Positions 22,875-38,945 are shown, counted from the first letter of the stretch. The stretch is DNA of 64,000 bases from Hydractinia symbiolongicarpus (GCF_029227915.1 NC_079883.1:11780001-11844000), one strand, 5' to 3'. Notes: a model not told the origin generated them from the letters alone. Translations and numbers: made by a program.

Positions 22875-23453
22875 TTTTAATGTTTTCTTACAACAATCCA
22901 ACGATAAACGATGCTTGTTATCACAGTAGAAGTATACTAAACATTACCGTGTAAATGAGATATAATTTAAGACGGTGCGAAGTATGCGGACGTAAAAGTA
23001 CCACTCCCGGGAATTGATTTGGCGCGAAAACAGAAATGTGTGTTTCTGTACATCGTATAATGTCCGTTTTGGGTGCCGCGACTATGCGAAAGCATGTTAA
23101 TTTTTATTTGTAGTACGACGCAATAGTCTGCAAGAGAAGCTGCTGGAGTTTGAGGTCTTCAGCATTACATCTAGTCTGTTAATTTGGGCTTCTTCCGCGC
23201 TCGTGTTAGGATTTTCATAAAGCGTTCTTTGGTTTGCGTTGCGTATGTCGGCCTACATCATCGACACGGCCTGTTTCCGGCTATTAGGAGCAATTCATAT
23301 ATTGGGCACTGCGTTTCGACTTTTTTATTAGACCACAGTAAAAAAATTCACTCACAGAAGTCCCTTTCTTTCATGGCTACAAACACGAAGAATTCTGTCG
23401 TAAGTAAAACGAATGCGCAAGCCAAAATGACGATGGGGCGAAGTCATAAGCAT

Positions 23454-23526
23454 GGCCCTGTGGCCCAATGGATAAGGCATCTGACTACGAATCAGGGGAT
23501 TCCAGGTTCGACTCCTGGCAGGGTCG
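23454..23526 (+). tRNA. trnR-ACG: tRNA-Arg(ACG), unit 5
   Basis: Consensus copy at the head of the expanded unit. Confidence 0.97.
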
Positions 23527-23848
23527 CACTGTCGCATTTCGGCTGCATGGTCTACTGTGTAACGCGCGCGCACGTTCTGGCGTAATGCGTTGATAAACGG
23601 AATGTACGCAGACATATTGGAAAGTAATATCACGCACTTAGTATCGTCGCCTTTGTTAGCATTCATGTAAGTTACCATCCACTCGCTACAGTCGCTCTCC
23701 ATCCTACGGCTAAATCAACAGCCGTGATTTTTACTATGTCGCCGTCCATCCGTACGCGGTGACAGTTGTAAGCTTTACAGTAACGTGACATGCTCCACAA
23801 GCAGTTACGGTGTGTGGACGATGCCTATCATGGCAACGCTTGTTCTTT

Positions 23849-24033
23849 ATCGCTTCTCGGCCTAATGGCTAAGATCAAGTGTAGTATCTGTTCTTATCAG
23901 TTTAATATCTGGTAGGCCATTCTCTGAATGGTCAGTATATTAATCTGATTTTTGGCCTTGGGTCATGGAGGTGGATTCATTCACGCCGTGACCACGGGTT
24001 GCCTTGGTGTTGCACTATTACCGATGGCGGCCC
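23849..24033 (+). ncRNA. U2: U2 snRNA, unit 5
   Basis: Consensus copy. Confidence 0.96.
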
Positions 24034-24225
24034 ACATAAGCAATAAAAGAATAATAGCAGTCCTCTTTCCGACGGCACTCTGCATAGTCTACGGCGGGAA
24101 CAAAACGCGTACACTGGGGGAGAATACAGCCTATGCCCCGCGACACGGCAGTTTATAACACACTCAAGCCACAAGCATTAACAAACTTTGAAGGGTACCC
24201 TCATGCTACGGTGCAGTTCCAACTC

Positions 24226-24389
24226 ATACTTACCTGACGGGGAAGTAAAGACTGATCAATGAGGGTTTTCTTCCAGAGTGAGGCTCTTGCATTGCACTAC
24301 GCTTGGGCTGACCTCTGCGATTACTGCAAACGTCAGTAACTCGACCGTACAATTTCTGGTAGTGGGGGCCTGCGTCCGCGCTCGCCCCC
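24226..24389 (+). ncRNA. U1: U1 snRNA, unit 5
   Basis: Consensus copy. Confidence 0.97.
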
Positions 24390-24717
24390 TCCTTAAGTCA
24401 AAATGAATGAGCTTAGAAAAGTTGCGCGGCCAAATGTCGGTGGTGACTTAAACGCTAAGGTAAAACCTCGCTTGGCTGTTACGAAACGTGATTGCGATAT
24501 AAGTCCTCGGAAGGCGGCGGAATTTTATTTTATTTGCCATTCCGTCAGGGTTATTGGATGATCGGCAATAGATCGAGTTTGTATGCATTTGAAAGCTCTT
24601 TTTTCTCGTACTATCACCTAAAAATGTCGTAGGAAAATGTCATAGGAAACACTTTCAACAACCGCCACGTTCCTTAATTGTTATAACAAGAAATATATCA
24701 CAGCAAATGAAAATGAA

Positions 24718-24837
24718 AAGCCTACGACACCGGGAGTTCCCAGGCGGTCCCCCATCCAAGTACTATCCCGGCCCGACGATGCTTAACTTCCGTGATCAGA
24801 CGAGAACGGGTGTGTTCATCGTGGTATGGCCGTAGAC
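24718..24837 (-). rRNA. 5S rRNA: 5S rRNA, unit 5
   Basis: Consensus copy. Confidence 0.97.
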
Positions 24838-25034
24838 ATTAGTAGGTGCAAATACGTGCAATTTATTTTGACGTTGTGATCAAATTTTTTTATTTAATTT
24901 CTTTGAGTTACTTAGGACAAGGCGTATGCATGGATTATCTATTAGACTTTAAGGTTATAGTTTTGTGAAAAAAACAATGTTTTTTTAAAGATGTGTGGCT
25001 ATAAAAATAGCCGTTGTTTTCTGAGTGTAGCGGT

Positions 25035-25415
25035 TTACTTCTTCTGTCCTTTGTCGTTCTTCTTTGGGAGTAAGACAGCTTGAATGTTTGGCAAAACACC
25101 ACCAGCTGCAATGGTTACACCGCTCAAAAGTTTGTTTAATTCTTCATCATTACGAACAGCCAATTGTAAATGTCTTGGAATAATCCTAGCTTTTTTGTTG
25201 TCTCTTGCTGCGTTACCAGCCAACTCCAATATCTCAGCAGATAAATATTCCAAGACGGCTGCTAAGTAAACTGGTGCTCCAGATCCAATTCGGTTAGCAT
25301 AGTGCCCTCTACGAAGGAATCTATGCACTCTACCGACTGGAAATTGAAGTCCAGCTCTTGAGGATCTTGTCTTGGCTTTAGCCTTAGCTTTTCCACCTTT
25401 TCCACGTCCAGACAT
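25035..25415 (-). CDS. H2A: Histone H2A, unit 5
   Basis: Consensus protein; not part of the duplicated segment of this unit. Confidence 0.99.
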   Translation of the reverse strand: MSGRGKGGKAKAKAKTRSSRAGLQFPVGRVHRFLRRGHYANRIGSGAPVYLAAVLEYLSAEILELAGNAARDNKKARIIPRHLQLAVRNDEELNKLLSGVTIAAGGVLPNIQAVLLPKKNDKGQKK

Positions 25416-25699
25416 AACTGCGATTTGATTTGTAAGTTAATACAAAAACGTACGAATATTTAACGTAAGTGTTAACGAAATAAACTTTACTCGTTTTTTC
25501 ATCATAAAAATAGGATCGAAATCATGTTTTTTTAACCAATCATAATTAAGTATTAAACAAAAGATTTTTTTTTTAACCAATTAAATTGCGTATCGGCGTT
25601 TTCGGATCGAATTCGATCCGATTTTTTTACTTATAAACAAAAAGTTTTGACTTGCAGTTTAATGCTTATTTACAAGTTAAGTAGCAAAAATTTTTAACC

Positions 25700-26104
25700 A
25701 TGTCTGACGCAGCAGCTAAAGGAGGAAAACAGGCACCTAAAGTAGCCAAGAAAGGTGAAAAAAGAGCCGGCAAAAAAGGAGGAAAGATTGGTGGAACTGG
25801 TGAAAAGAAACGCAAGAGAAAGAGAAAGGAAAGTTATGCTATTTACATCTACAATGTTTTGAAACAAGTTCACCCAGATGTCGGAGTTTCAAGCAAAGCT
25901 ATGAGCATCATGAACTCATTTGTCAACGACATCTTTGAGCGCATTGCTTCCGAAGCTTCGCGTTTGGCTCTTCAAAACAAAAAGTCGACCATCTCTTCTC
26001 GTGAAATTCAAACCGCAGTACGTCTTCTCTTGCCTGGAGAACTTGCAAAACACGCAGTCAGTGAAGGAACAAAAGCCGTCACAAAATACACAAGCAGCAA
26101 GTAA
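25700..26104 (+). CDS. H2B: Histone H2B, unit 5
   Basis: Consensus copy. The duplicated segment of this unit begins downstream of the H2B stem-loop, so H2B was not copied. Confidence 0.99.
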   Translation: MSDAAAKGGKQAPKVAKKGEKRAGKKGGKIGGTGEKKRKRKRKESYAIYIYNVLKQVHPDVGVSSKAMSIMNSFVNDIFERIASEASRLALQNKKSTISSREIQTAVRLLLPGELAKHAVSEGTKAVTKYTSSK

Positions 26105-26564
26105 ACCAACGTCTACCAAACACAAACGGTCTTTTTTAAGACCACACATCTTTAAAAAAACATTTACTTGGCGTCACTACAAGTTAACCGAAGTTAATAA
26201 AACTTCTAAATAATGTGCTTAAGAACACTAGCCTACATTTAAAATACTTCCCCATGTGTGTGTGGATTAGCTTCACTTTTCATACGTATTATTAGCTGTA
26301 CTTGCAGAAAAGACAAGTACATTGATCCATGTTATTGCTTACATTTAACTTAACCCAGCTTTTCACGGAAACACTCCCAGGCAAATTAACCCTACAAAGT
26401 ATTTCTAAATTTTTTTTGTGTCATATATGACATAGTATCGTATAGCAATAAATGTAACTGTGACAAGACTTTACACATTGTGTAATTTGGAAGCGTGCAC
26501 AAAGTAATGTTTTAAAAGATTTGTGGCTATAAAAATAGCCGTTTTTGTTGAGCAATGACAACGC

Positions 26565-26921
<357 letters not shown>

Positions 26922-27399
26922 TTAACAGAATTCAGACAGCTTTAAAAAGAGGCCATAAAATTACCTACTGCTCGTGGAAACACCCTAATTAACCAATAGA
27001 GTTGCGTCATTACAAAATGTTCCGAACATTTTGTACATTTTTTTAAGTAAAACTGTAGTTTTTTTAAAAATTCGTGGTCTTAATGTTTCAGTAAGGCAAT
27101 AAATTTGGCATCGTTGGAATTCGCCAAACCTTCTGCTACTTACTAAAAAAAAAAAAAGTCAAAAGCTTTTGTGTATCAGAAGATACAGCCGTTTTCCCGT
27201 AGCCAAAAAACACAGATTTTATAAAAATGTTAAAGTAATGAGCGTAATGTCATTATGCAGCCAATCAGAAATTACTTTCTTAGCACCAATCAAATGGTTT
27301 GTTTTGAACCTTAGCTGTCAATCAATATGAGAAATAAAACTTTGGCGCGATAGTGCATTTTAGACCGTCTTGTGTATCCGTACTACATCGACTTCTTAA

Positions 27400-27813
<414 letters not shown>

Positions 27814-27923
27814 GCATCTTACCAAACAAAAAACGGCTATTTTTATAGCCACACATCCATAAAAAATATTACGGCTAGCTTTTTATATCAAACTTTGTCC
27901 TGCTTTCTGTTTAAATTTTATGC

Positions 27924-27924
27924 G
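27924..27924. other. Joint of the unit 5 H4-H3 duplication
   Basis: Left of the joint the sequence follows the H3-H1 spacer up to ATGC (equivalent to 4516). Right of it the sequence follows the H2B-H4 spacer from TACGT (equivalent to 2876). The G between them fits neither side. TAC occurs next to both breakpoints. Confidence 0.95.
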
Positions 27925-28206
27925 TACGTATTATTAGCTGTACTTGCAGAAAAGACAAGTACATTGATCCATGTTATTGCTTACATTTAACTTAACCCAG
28001 CTTTTCACGGAAACACTCCCAGGCAAATTAACCCTACAAAGTATTTCTAAATTTTTTTTGTGTCATATATGACATAGTATCGTATAGCAATAAATGTAAC
28101 TGTGACAAGACTTTACACATTGTGTAATTTGGAAGCGTGCACAAAGTAATGTTTTAAAAGATTTGTGGCTATAAAAATAGCCGTTTTTGTTGAGCAATGA
28201 CAACGC

Positions 28207-28563
<357 letters not shown>

Positions 28564-29041
28564 TTAACAGAATTCAGACAGCTTTAAAAAGAGGCCATAA
28601 AATTACCTACTGCTCGTGGAAACACCCTAATTAACCAATAGAGTTGCGTCATTACAAAATGTTCCGAACATTTTGTACATTTTTTTAAGTAAAACTGTAG
28701 TTTTTTTAAAAATTCGTGGTCTTAATGTTTCAGTAAGGCAATAAATTTGGCATCGTTGGAATTCGCCAAACCTTCTGCTACTTACTAAAAAAAAAAAAAG
28801 TCAAAAGCTTTTGTGTATCAGAAGATACAGCCGTTTTCCCGTAGCCAAAAAACACAGATTTTATAAAAATGTTAAAGTAATGAGCGTAATGTCATTATGC
28901 AGCCAATCAGAAATTACTTTCTTAGCACCAATCAAATGGTTTGTTTTGAACCTTAGCTGTCAATCAATATGAGAAATAAAACTTTGGCGCGATAGTGCAT
29001 TTTAGACCGTCTTGTGTATCCGTACTACATCGACTTCTTAA

Positions 29042-29455
<414 letters not shown>

Positions 29456-29816
29456 GCATCTTACCAAACAAAAAACGGCTATTTTTATAGCCACACATCC
29501 ATAAAAAATATTACGGCTAGCTTTTTATATCAAACTTTGTCCTGCTTTCTGTTTAAATTTTATGCTACATAAAAATTTTATGCTACATAAAGTTTGACAA
29601 TGTTAAAAATATGAAGGGCAAGAAAAGTAAAAGCAAGAAAATAAGAAATTTAAAAACGAAAATACTTAAACTTAGGGAATCTAATCTTAAATTTACTCTT
29701 TTTTAACTGTTTAAGTGACTTAAACAAGTTTAACTTTGTACCAAGATAATGTTTTTTTATAAATGTGTGGCTATAAAAATAGCCGTTTGTTAATGTAATA
29801 GCCAGATACACACAAA

Positions 29817-30368
29817 TTATTTTTTTGCGGTCTTCTTTGCTGCCTTTTTGGGAGTCTTTTTGACCTTCTTTGCTGCAGGTTTTTTAGCAACAGGCTTCTT
29901 TGTGGGTTTCTTAGCTGCTGGTTTCTTAGCCGAGGCTTTCTTTGTGGCAGGCTTCTTTGCTGCTTTCTTTGGCGTGCTCTTCTTTGCTGGCTTCTTTTTT
30001 GGTGTACTTTTCTTTGCAGTAGGCTTCTTTGCCGTTGGCTTTTTTGCTGCGGCCTTTTTCTTAGGTTTTTCTTTTTTTACCTGACCTAGCTTGAATGATC
30101 CAGAAGCACCAGTGCCTTTAGTTTGAATCAAATCGCCTGATGTTACTCCTCGTTTAAGAGCCATTTTCAGATGATGATCTGAGTTTTCAGCAACTTTGTA
30201 ATTTGCATGAATATATTTTGTAATAGCTTGGCGAGATGAACCACCGCGTTCCTTTAGGGTAGCGATAGCAGCCTTGATCATGTCCACATATTTAGGGTGA
30301 TCAGCTGTCTTCTTTGCAGCAGGTTTCTTCTTGGGTGCGATTTTCTTTGGAGAAGCTGCTTCACTCAT
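29817..30368 (-). CDS. H1: Linker histone H1, unit 5
   Basis: Consensus protein, single copy in the expanded unit. G to A at 29759 lies just past its stem-loop, next to the A-rich downstream element. Confidence 0.98.
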   Translation of the reverse strand: MSEAASPKKIAPKKKPAAKKTADHPKYVDMIKAAIATLKERGGSSRQAITKYIHANYKVAENSDHHLKMALKRGVTSGDLIQTKGTGASGSFKLGQVKKEKPKKKAAAKKPTAKKPTAKKSTPKKKPAKKSTPKKAAKKPATKKASAKKPAAKKPTKKPVAKKPAAKKVKKTPKKAAKKTAKK

Positions 30369-30947
30369 TTTTAATGTTTTCTTACAACAATCCAACGATA
30401 AACGATGCTTGTTATCACAGTAGAAGTATACTAAACATTACCGTGTAAATGAGATATAATTTAAGACGGTGCGAAGTATGCGGACGTAAAAGTACCACTC
30501 CCGGGAATTGATTTGGCGCGAAAACAGAAATGTGTGTTTCTGTACATCGTATAATGTCCGTTTTGGGTGCCGCGACTATGCGAAAGCATGTTAATTTTTA
30601 TTTGTAGTACGACGCAATAGTCTGCAAGAGAAGCTGCTGGAGTTTGAGGTCTTCAGCATTACATCTAGTCTGTTAATTTGGGCTTCTTCCGCGCTCGTGT
30701 TAGGATTTTCATAAAGCGTTCTTTGGTTTGCGTTGCGTATGTCGGCCTACATCATCGACACGGCCTGTTTCCGGCTATTAGGAGCAATTCATATATTGGG
30801 CACTGCGTTTCGACTTTTTTATTAGACCACAGTAAAAAAATTCACTCACAGAAGTCCCTTTCTTTCATGGCTACAATCACGAAGAATTCTGTCGTAAGTA
30901 AAACGAATGCGCAAGCCAAAATGACGATGGGGCGAAGTCATAAGCAT

Positions 30948-31020
30948 GGCCCTGTGGCCCAATGGATAAGGCATCTGACTACGAATCAGGGGATTCCAGG
31001 TTCGACTCCTGGCAGGGTCG
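30948..31020 (+). tRNA. trnR-ACG: tRNA-Arg(ACG), unit 6
   Basis: Consensus copy. A substitution 71 bp upstream (T at 30877) lies outside the gene. Confidence 0.97.
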
Positions 31021-31342
31021 CACTGTCGCATTTCGGCTGCATGGTCTACTGTGTAACGCGCGCGCACGTTCTGGCGTAATGCGTTGATAAACGGAATGTA
31101 CGCAGACATATTGGAAAGTAATATCACGCACTTAGTATCGTCGCCTTTGTTAGCATTCATGTAAGTTACCATCCACTCGCTACAGTCGCTCTCCATCCTA
31201 CGGCTAAATCAACAGCCGTGATTTTTACTATGTCGCCGTCCATCCGTACGCGGTGACAGTTGTAAGCTTTACAGTAACGTGACATGCTCCACAAGCAGTT
31301 ACGGTGTGTGGACGATGCCTATCATGGCAACGCTTGTTCTTT

Positions 31343-31527
31343 ATCGCTTCTCGGCCTAATGGCTAAGATCAAGTGTAGTATCTGTTCTTATCAGTTTAAT
31401 ATCTGGTAGGCCATTCTCTGAATGGTCAGTATATTAATCTGATTTTTGGCCTTGGGTCATGGAGGTGGATTCATTCACGCCGTGACCACGGGTTGCCTTG
31501 GTGTTGCACTATTACCGATGGCGGCCC
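31343..31527 (+). ncRNA. U2: U2 snRNA, unit 6
   Basis: Consensus copy. Confidence 0.96.
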
Positions 31528-31719
31528 ACATAAGCAATAAAAGAATAATAGCAGTCCTCTTTCCGACGGCACTCTGCATAGTCTACGGCGGGAACAAAAC
31601 GCGTACACTGGGGGAGAATACAGCCTATGCCCCGCGACACGGCAGTTTATAACACACTCAAGCCACAAGCATTAACAAACTTTGAAGGGTACCCTCATGC
31701 TACGGTGCAGTTCCAACTC

Positions 31720-31883
31720 ATACTTACCTGACGGGGAAGTAAAGACTGATCAATGAGGGTTTTCTTCCAGAGTGAGGCTCTTGCATTGCACTACGCTTGG
31801 GCTGACATCTGCGATTACTGCAAACGTCAGTAACTCGACCGTACAATTTCTGGTAGTGGGGGCCTGCGTCCGCGCTCGCCCCC
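31720..31883 (+). ncRNA. U1: U1 snRNA, unit 6, nt 88 variant
   Basis: C to A at 31807 (nt 88), between stem-loops II and III. The 5' end, U1A-type loop and Sm site are unchanged, so the RNA is probably still functional. Confidence 0.95.
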
Positions 31884-32211
31884 TCCTTAAGTCAAAATGA
31901 ATGAGCTTAGAAAAGTTGCGCGGCCAAATGTCGGTGGTGACTTAAACGCTAAGGTAAAACCTCGCTTGGCTGTTACGAAACGTGATTGCGATATAAGTCC
32001 TCGGAAGGCGGCGGAATTTTATTTTATTTGCCATTCCGTCAGGGTTATTGGATGATCGGCAATAGATCGAGTTTGTATGCATTTGAAAGCTCTTTTTTCT
32101 CGTACTATCACCTGAAAATGTCGTAGGAAAATGTCATAGGAAACACTTTCAACAACCGCCACGTTCCTTAATTGTTATAACAAGAAATATATCACAGCAA
32201 ATGAAAATGAA

Positions 32212-32331
32212 AAGCCTACGACACCGGGAGTTCCCAGGCGGTCCCCCATCCAAGTACTATCCCGGCCCGACGATGCTTAACTTCCGTGATCAGACGAGAA
32301 CGGGTGTGTTCATCGTGGTATGGCCGTAGAC
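32212..32331 (-). rRNA. 5S rRNA: 5S rRNA, unit 6
   Basis: Consensus copy. Confidence 0.97.
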
Positions 32332-32528
32332 ATTAGTAGGTGCAAATACGTGCAATTTATTTTGACGTTGTGATCAAATTTTTTTATTTAATTTCTTTGA
32401 GTTACTTAGGACAAGGCGTATGCATGGATTATCTATTAGACTTTAAGGTTATAGTTTTGTGAAAAAAACAATGTTTTTTTAAAGATGTGTGGCTATAAAA
32501 ATAGCCGTTGTTTTCTGAGTGTAGCGGT

Positions 32529-32909
32529 TTACTTCTTCTGTCCTTTGTCGTTCTTCTTTGGGAGTAAGACAGCTTGAATGTTTGGCAAAACACCACCAGC
32601 TGCAATGGTTACACCGCTCAAAAGTTTGTTTAATTCTTCATCATTACGAACAGCCAATTGTAAATGTCTTGGAATAATCCTAGCTTTTTTGTTGTCTCTT
32701 GCTGCGTTACCAGCCAACTCCAATATCTCAGCAGATAAATATTCCAAGACGGCTGCTAAGTAAACTGGTGCTCCAGATCCAATTCGGTTAGCATAGTGCC
32801 CTCTACGAAGGAATCTATGCACTCTACCGACTGGAAATTGAAGTCCAGCTCTTGAGGATCTTGTCTTGGCTTTAGCCTTAGCTTTTCCACCTTTTCCACG
32901 TCCAGACAT
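32529..32909 (-). CDS. H2A: Histone H2A, unit 6
   Basis: Consensus protein, no change seen. Confidence 0.99.
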   Translation of the reverse strand: MSGRGKGGKAKAKAKTRSSRAGLQFPVGRVHRFLRRGHYANRIGSGAPVYLAAVLEYLSAEILELAGNAARDNKKARIIPRHLQLAVRNDEELNKLLSGVTIAAGGVLPNIQAVLLPKKNDKGQKK

Positions 32910-33193
32910 AACTGCGATTTGATTTGTAAGTTAATACAAAAACGTACGAATATTTAACGTAAGTGTTAACGAAATAAACTTTACTCGTTTTTTCATCATA
33001 AAAATAGGATCGAAATCATGTTTTTTTAACCAATCATAATTAAGTATTAAACAAAAGATTTTTTTTTTAACCAATTAAATTGCGTATCGGCGTTTTCGGA
33101 TCGAATTCGATCCGATTTTTTTACTTATAAACAAAAAGTTTTGACTTGCAGTTTAATGCTTATTTACAAGTTAAGTAGCAAAAATTTTTAACC

Positions 33194-33598
33194 ATGTCTG
33201 ACGCAGCAGCTAAAGGAGGAAAACAGGCACCTAAAGTAGCCAAGAAAGGTGAAAAAAGAGCCGGCAAAAAAGGAGGAAAGATTGGTGGAACTGGTGAAAA
33301 GAAACGCAAGAGAAAGAGAAAGGAAAGTTATGCTATTTACATCTACAATGTTTTGAAACAAGTTCACCCAGATGTCGGAGTTTCAAGCAAAGCTATGAGC
33401 ATCATGAACTCATTTGTCAACGACATCTTTGAGCGCATTGCTTCCGAAGCTTCGCGTTTGGCTCTTCAAAACAAAAAGTCGACCATCTCTTCTCGTGAAA
33501 TTCAAACCGCAGTACGTCTTCTCTTGCCTGGAGAACTTGCAAAACACGCAGTCAGTGAAGGAACAAAAGCCGTCACAAAATACACAAGCAGCAAGTAA
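33194..33598 (+). CDS. H2B: Histone H2B, unit 6
   Basis: Consensus copy; last H2B before the gap left by unit 7. Confidence 0.99.
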   Translation: MSDAAAKGGKQAPKVAKKGEKRAGKKGGKIGGTGEKKRKRKRKESYAIYIYNVLKQVHPDVGVSSKAMSIMNSFVNDIFERIASEASRLALQNKKSTISSREIQTAVRLLLPGELAKHAVSEGTKAVTKYTSSK

Positions 33599-34058
33599 AC
33601 CAACGTCTACCAAACACAAACGGTCTTTTTTAAGACCACACATCTTTAAAAAAACATTTACTTGGCGTCACTACAAGTTAACCGAAGTTAATAAAACTTC
33701 TAAATAATGTGCTTAAGAACACTAGCCTACATTTAAAATACTTCCCCATGTGTGTGTGGATTAGCTTCACTTTTCATACGTATTATTAGCTGTACTTGCA
33801 GAAAAGACAAGTACATTGATCCATGTTATTGCTTACATTTAACTTAACCCAGCTTTTCACGGAAACACTCCCAGGCAAATTAACCCTACAAAGTATTTCT
33901 AAATTTTTTTTGTGTCATATATGACATAGTATCGTATAGCAATAAATGTAACTGTGACAAGACTTTACACATTGTGTAATTTGGAAGCGTGCACAAAGTA
34001 ATGTTTTAAAAGATTTGTGGCTATAAAAATAGCCGTTTTTGTTGAGCAATGACAACGC

Positions 34059-34415
<357 letters not shown>

Positions 34416-34893
34416 TTAACAGAATTCAGACAGCTTTAAAAAGAGGCCATAAAATTACCTACTGCTCGTGGAAACACCCTAATTAACCAATAGAGTTGCG
34501 TCATTACAAAATGTTCCGAACATTTTGTACATTTTTTTAAGTAAAACTGTAGTTTTTTTAAAAATTCGTGGTCTTAATGTTTCAGTAAGGCAATAAATTT
34601 GGCATCGTTGGAATTCGCCAAACCTTCTGCTACTTACTAAAAAAAAAAAAAGTCAAAAGCTTTTGTGTATCAGAAGATACAGCCGTTTTCCCGTAGCCAA
34701 AAAACACAGATTTTATAAAAATGTTAAAGTAATGAGCGTAATGTCATTATGCAGCCAATCAGAAATTACTTTCTTAGCACCAATCAAATGGTTTGTTTTG
34801 AACCTTAGCTGTCAATCAATATGAGAAATAAAACTTTGGCGCGATAGTGCATTTTAGACCGTCTTGTGTATCCGTACTACATCGACTTCTTAA

Positions 34894-35307
<414 letters not shown>

Positions 35308-35668
35308 GCATCTTACCAAACAAAAAACGGCTATTTTTATAGCCACACATCCATAAAAAATATTACGGCTAGCTTTTTATATCAAACTTTGTCCTGCTTT
35401 CTGTTTAAATTTTATGCTACATAAAAATTTTATGCTACATAAAGTTTGACAATGTTAAAAATATGAAGGGCAAGAAAAGTAAAAGCAAGAAAATAAGAAA
35501 TTTAAAAACGAAAATACTTAAACTTAGGGAATCTAATCTTAAATTTACTCTTTTTTAACTGTTTAAGTGACTTAAACAAGTTTAACTTTGTACCAAGATA
35601 ATGTTTTTTTGTAAATGTGTGGCTATAAAAATAGCCGTTTGTTAATGTAATAGCCAGATACACACAAA

Positions 35669-36220
35669 TTATTTTTTTGCGGTCTTCTTTGCTGCCTTTT
35701 TGGGAGTCTTTTTGACCTTCTTTGCTGCAGGTTTTTTAGCAACAGGCTTCTTTGTGGGTTTCTTAGCTGCTGGTTTCTTAGCCGAGGCTTTCTTTGTGGC
35801 AGGCTTCTTTGCTGCTTTCTTTGGCGTGCTCTTCTTTGCTGGCTTCTTTTTTGGTGTACTTTTCTTTGCAGTAGGCTTCTTTGCCGTTGGCTTTTTTGCT
35901 GCGGCCTTTTTCTTAGGTTTTTCTTTTTTTACCTGACCTAGCTTGAATGATCCAGAAGCACCAGTGCCTTTAGTTTGAATCAAATCGCCTGATGTTACTC
36001 CTCGTTTAAGAGCCATTTTCAGATGATGATCTGAGTTTTCAGCAACTTTGTAATTTGCATGAATATATTTTGTAATAGCTTGGCGAGATGAACCACCGCG
36101 TTCCTTTAGGGTAGCGATAGCAGCCTTGATCATGTCCACATATTTAGGGTGATCAGCTGTCTTCTTTGCAGCAGGTTTCTTCTTGGGTGCGATTTTCTTT
36201 GGAGAAGCTGCTTCACTCAT
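35669..36220 (-). CDS. H1: Linker histone H1, unit 6
   Basis: Consensus copy. Confidence 0.98.
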   Translation of the reverse strand: MSEAASPKKIAPKKKPAAKKTADHPKYVDMIKAAIATLKERGGSSRQAITKYIHANYKVAENSDHHLKMALKRGVTSGDLIQTKGTGASGSFKLGQVKKEKPKKKAAAKKPTAKKPTAKKSTPKKKPAKKSTPKKAAKKPATKKASAKKPAAKKPTKKPVAKKPAAKKVKKTPKKAAKKTAKK

Positions 36221-36799
36221 TTTTAATGTTTTCTTACAACAATCCAACGATAAACGATGCTTGTTATCACAGTAGAAGTATACTAAACATTACCGTGTAA
36301 ATGAGATATAATTTAAGACGGTGCGAAGTATGCGGACGTAAAAGTACCACTCCCGGGAATTGATTTGGCGCGAAAACAGAAATGTGTGTTTCTGTACATC
36401 GTATAATGTCCGTTTTGGGTGCCGCGACTATGCGAAAGCATGTTAATTTTTATTTGTAGTACGACGCAATAGTCTGCAAGAGAAGCTGCTGGAGTTTGAG
36501 GTCTTCAGCATTACATCTAGTCTGTTAATTTGGGCTTCTTCCGCGCTCGTGTTAGGATTTTCATAAAGCGTTCTTTGGTTTGCGTTGCGTATGTCGGCCT
36601 ACATCATCGACACGGCCTGTTTCCGGCTATTAGGAGCAATTCATATATTGGGCACTGCGTTTCGACTTTTTTATTAGACCACAGTAAAAAAATTCACTCA
36701 CAGAAGTCCCTTTCTTTCATGGCTACAAACACGAAGAATTCTGTCGTAAGTAAAACGAATGCGCAAGCCAAAATGACGATGGGGCGAAGTCATAAGCAT

Positions 36800-36872
36800 G
36801 GCCCTGTGGCCCAATGGATAAGGCATCTGACTACGAATCAGGGGATTCCAGGTTCGACTCCTGGCAGGGTCG
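36800..36872 (+). tRNA. trnR-ACG: tRNA-Arg(ACG), unit 7
   Basis: Consensus copy, intact although its unit has lost three histone genes. Confidence 0.97.
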
Positions 36873-37194
36873 CACTGTCGCATTTCGGCTGCATGGTCTA
36901 CTGTGTAACGCGCGCGCACGTTCTGGCGTAATGCGTTGATAAACGGAATGTACGCAGACATATTGGAAAGTAATATCACGCACTTAGTATCGTCGCCTTT
37001 GTTAGCATTCATGTAAGTTACCATCCACTCGCTACAGTCGCTCTCCATCCTACGGCTAAATCAACAGCCGTGATTTTTACTATGTCGCCGTCCATCCGTA
37101 CGCGGTGACAGTTGTAAGCTTTACAGTAACGTGACATGCTCCACAAGCAGTTACGGTGTGTGGACGATGCCTATCATGGCAACGCTTGTTCTTT

Positions 37195-37379
37195 ATCGCT
37201 TCTCGGCCTAATGGCTAAGATCAAGTGTAGTATCTGTTCTTATCAGTTTAATATCTGGTAGGCCATTCTCTGAATGGTCAGTATATTAATCTGATTTTTG
37301 GCCTTGGGTCATGGAGGTGGATTCATTCACGCCGTGACCACGGGTTGCCTTGGTGTTGCACTATTACCGATGGCGGCCC
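37195..37379 (+). ncRNA. U2: U2 snRNA, unit 7
   Basis: Consensus copy in the deleted unit; untouched by the deletion. Confidence 0.96.
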
Positions 37380-37571
37380 ACATAAGCAATAAAAGAATAA
37401 TAGCAGTCCTCTTTCCGACGGCACTCTGCATAGTCTACGGCGGGAACAAAACGCGTACACTGGGGGAGAATACAGCCTATGCCCCGCGACACGGCAGTTT
37501 ATAACACACTCAAGCCACAAGCATTAACAAACTTTGAAGGGTACCCTCATGCTACGGTGCAGTTCCAACTC

Positions 37572-37735
37572 ATACTTACCTGACGGGGAAGTAAAGACTG
37601 ATCAATGAGGGTTTTCTTCCAGAGTGAGGCTCTTGCATTGCACTACGCTTGGGCTGACCTCTGCGATTACTGCAAACGTCAGTAACTCGACCGTACAATT
37701 TCTGGTAGTGGGGGCCTGCGTCCGCGCTCGCCCCC
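37572..37735 (+). ncRNA. U1: U1 snRNA, unit 7
   Basis: Consensus copy in the deleted unit. Confidence 0.97.
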
Positions 37736-38063
37736 TCCTTAAGTCAAAATGAATGAGCTTAGAAAAGTTGCGCGGCCAAATGTCGGTGGTGACTTAAACG
37801 CTAAGGTAAAACCTCGCTTGGCTGTTACGAAACGTGATTGCGATATAAGTCCTCGGAAGGCGGCGGAATTTTATTTTATTTGCCATTCCGTCAGGGTTAT
37901 TGGATGATCGGCAATAGATCGAGTTTGTATGCATTTGAAAGCTCTTTTTTCTCGTACTATCACCTGAAAATGTCGTAGGAAAATGTCATAGGAAACACTT
38001 TCAACAACCGCCACGTTCCTTAATTGTTATAACAAGAAATATATCACAGCAAATGAAAATGAA

Positions 38064-38183
38064 AAGCCTACGACACCGGGAGTTCCCAGGCGGTCCCCCA
38101 TCCAAGTACTATCCCGGCCCGACGATGCTTAACTTCCGTGATCAGACGAGAACGGGTGTGTTCATCGTGGTATGGCCGTAGAC
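38064..38183 (-). rRNA. 5S rRNA: 5S rRNA, unit 7
   Basis: Consensus copy in the deleted unit. Confidence 0.97.
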
Positions 38184-38380
38184 ATTAGTAGGTGCAAATA
38201 CGTGCAATTTATTTTGACGTTGTGATCAAATTTTTTTATTTAATTTCTTTGAGTTACTTAGGACAAGGCGTATGCATGGATTATCTATTAGACTTTAAGG
38301 TTATAGTTTTGTGAAAAAAACAATGTTTTTTTAAAGATGTGTGGCTATAAAAATAGCCGTTGTTTTCTGAGTGTAGCGGT

Positions 38381-38761
38381 TTACTTCTTCTGTCCTTTGT
38401 CGTTCTTCTTTGGGAGTAAGACAGCTTGAATGTTTGGCAAAACACCACCAGCTGCAATGGTTACACCGCTCAAAAGTTTGTTTAATTCTTCATCATTACG
38501 AACAGCCAATTGTAAATGTCTTGGAATAATCCTAGCTTTTTTGTTGTCTCTTGCTGCGTTACCAGCCAACTCCAATATCTCAGCAGATAAATATTCCAAG
38601 ACGGCTGCTAAGTAAACTGGTGCTCCAGATCCAATTCGGTTAGCATAGTGCCCTCTACGAAGGAATCTATGCACTCTACCGACTGGAAATTGAAGTCCAG
38701 CTCTTGAGGATCTTGTCTTGGCTTTAGCCTTAGCTTTTCCACCTTTTCCACGTCCAGACAT
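38381..38761 (-). CDS. H2A: Histone H2A, unit 7, orphaned from H2B
   Basis: Consensus protein. The deletion joint lies 184 bp upstream of the start (38945/38947). Both CCAAT boxes of the spacer remain, but the 20-bp palindrome, the H2B TATA box and H2B itself are gone. The proximal H2A promoter is therefore intact and the gene may still be expressed, now head to tail after H1. Confidence 0.98.
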   Translation of the reverse strand: MSGRGKGGKAKAKAKTRSSRAGLQFPVGRVHRFLRRGHYANRIGSGAPVYLAAVLEYLSAEILELAGNAARDNKKARIIPRHLQLAVRNDEELNKLLSGVTIAAGGVLPNIQAVLLPKKNDKGQKK

Positions 38762-38945
38762 AACTGCGATTTGATTTGTAAGTTAATACAAAAACGTACG
38801 AATATTTAACGTAAGTGTTAACGAAATAAACTTTACTCGTTTTTTCATCATAAAAATAGGATCGAAATCATGTTTTTTTAACCAATCATAATTAAGTATT
38901 AAACAAAAGATTTTTTTTTTAACCAATTAAATTGCGTATCGGCGT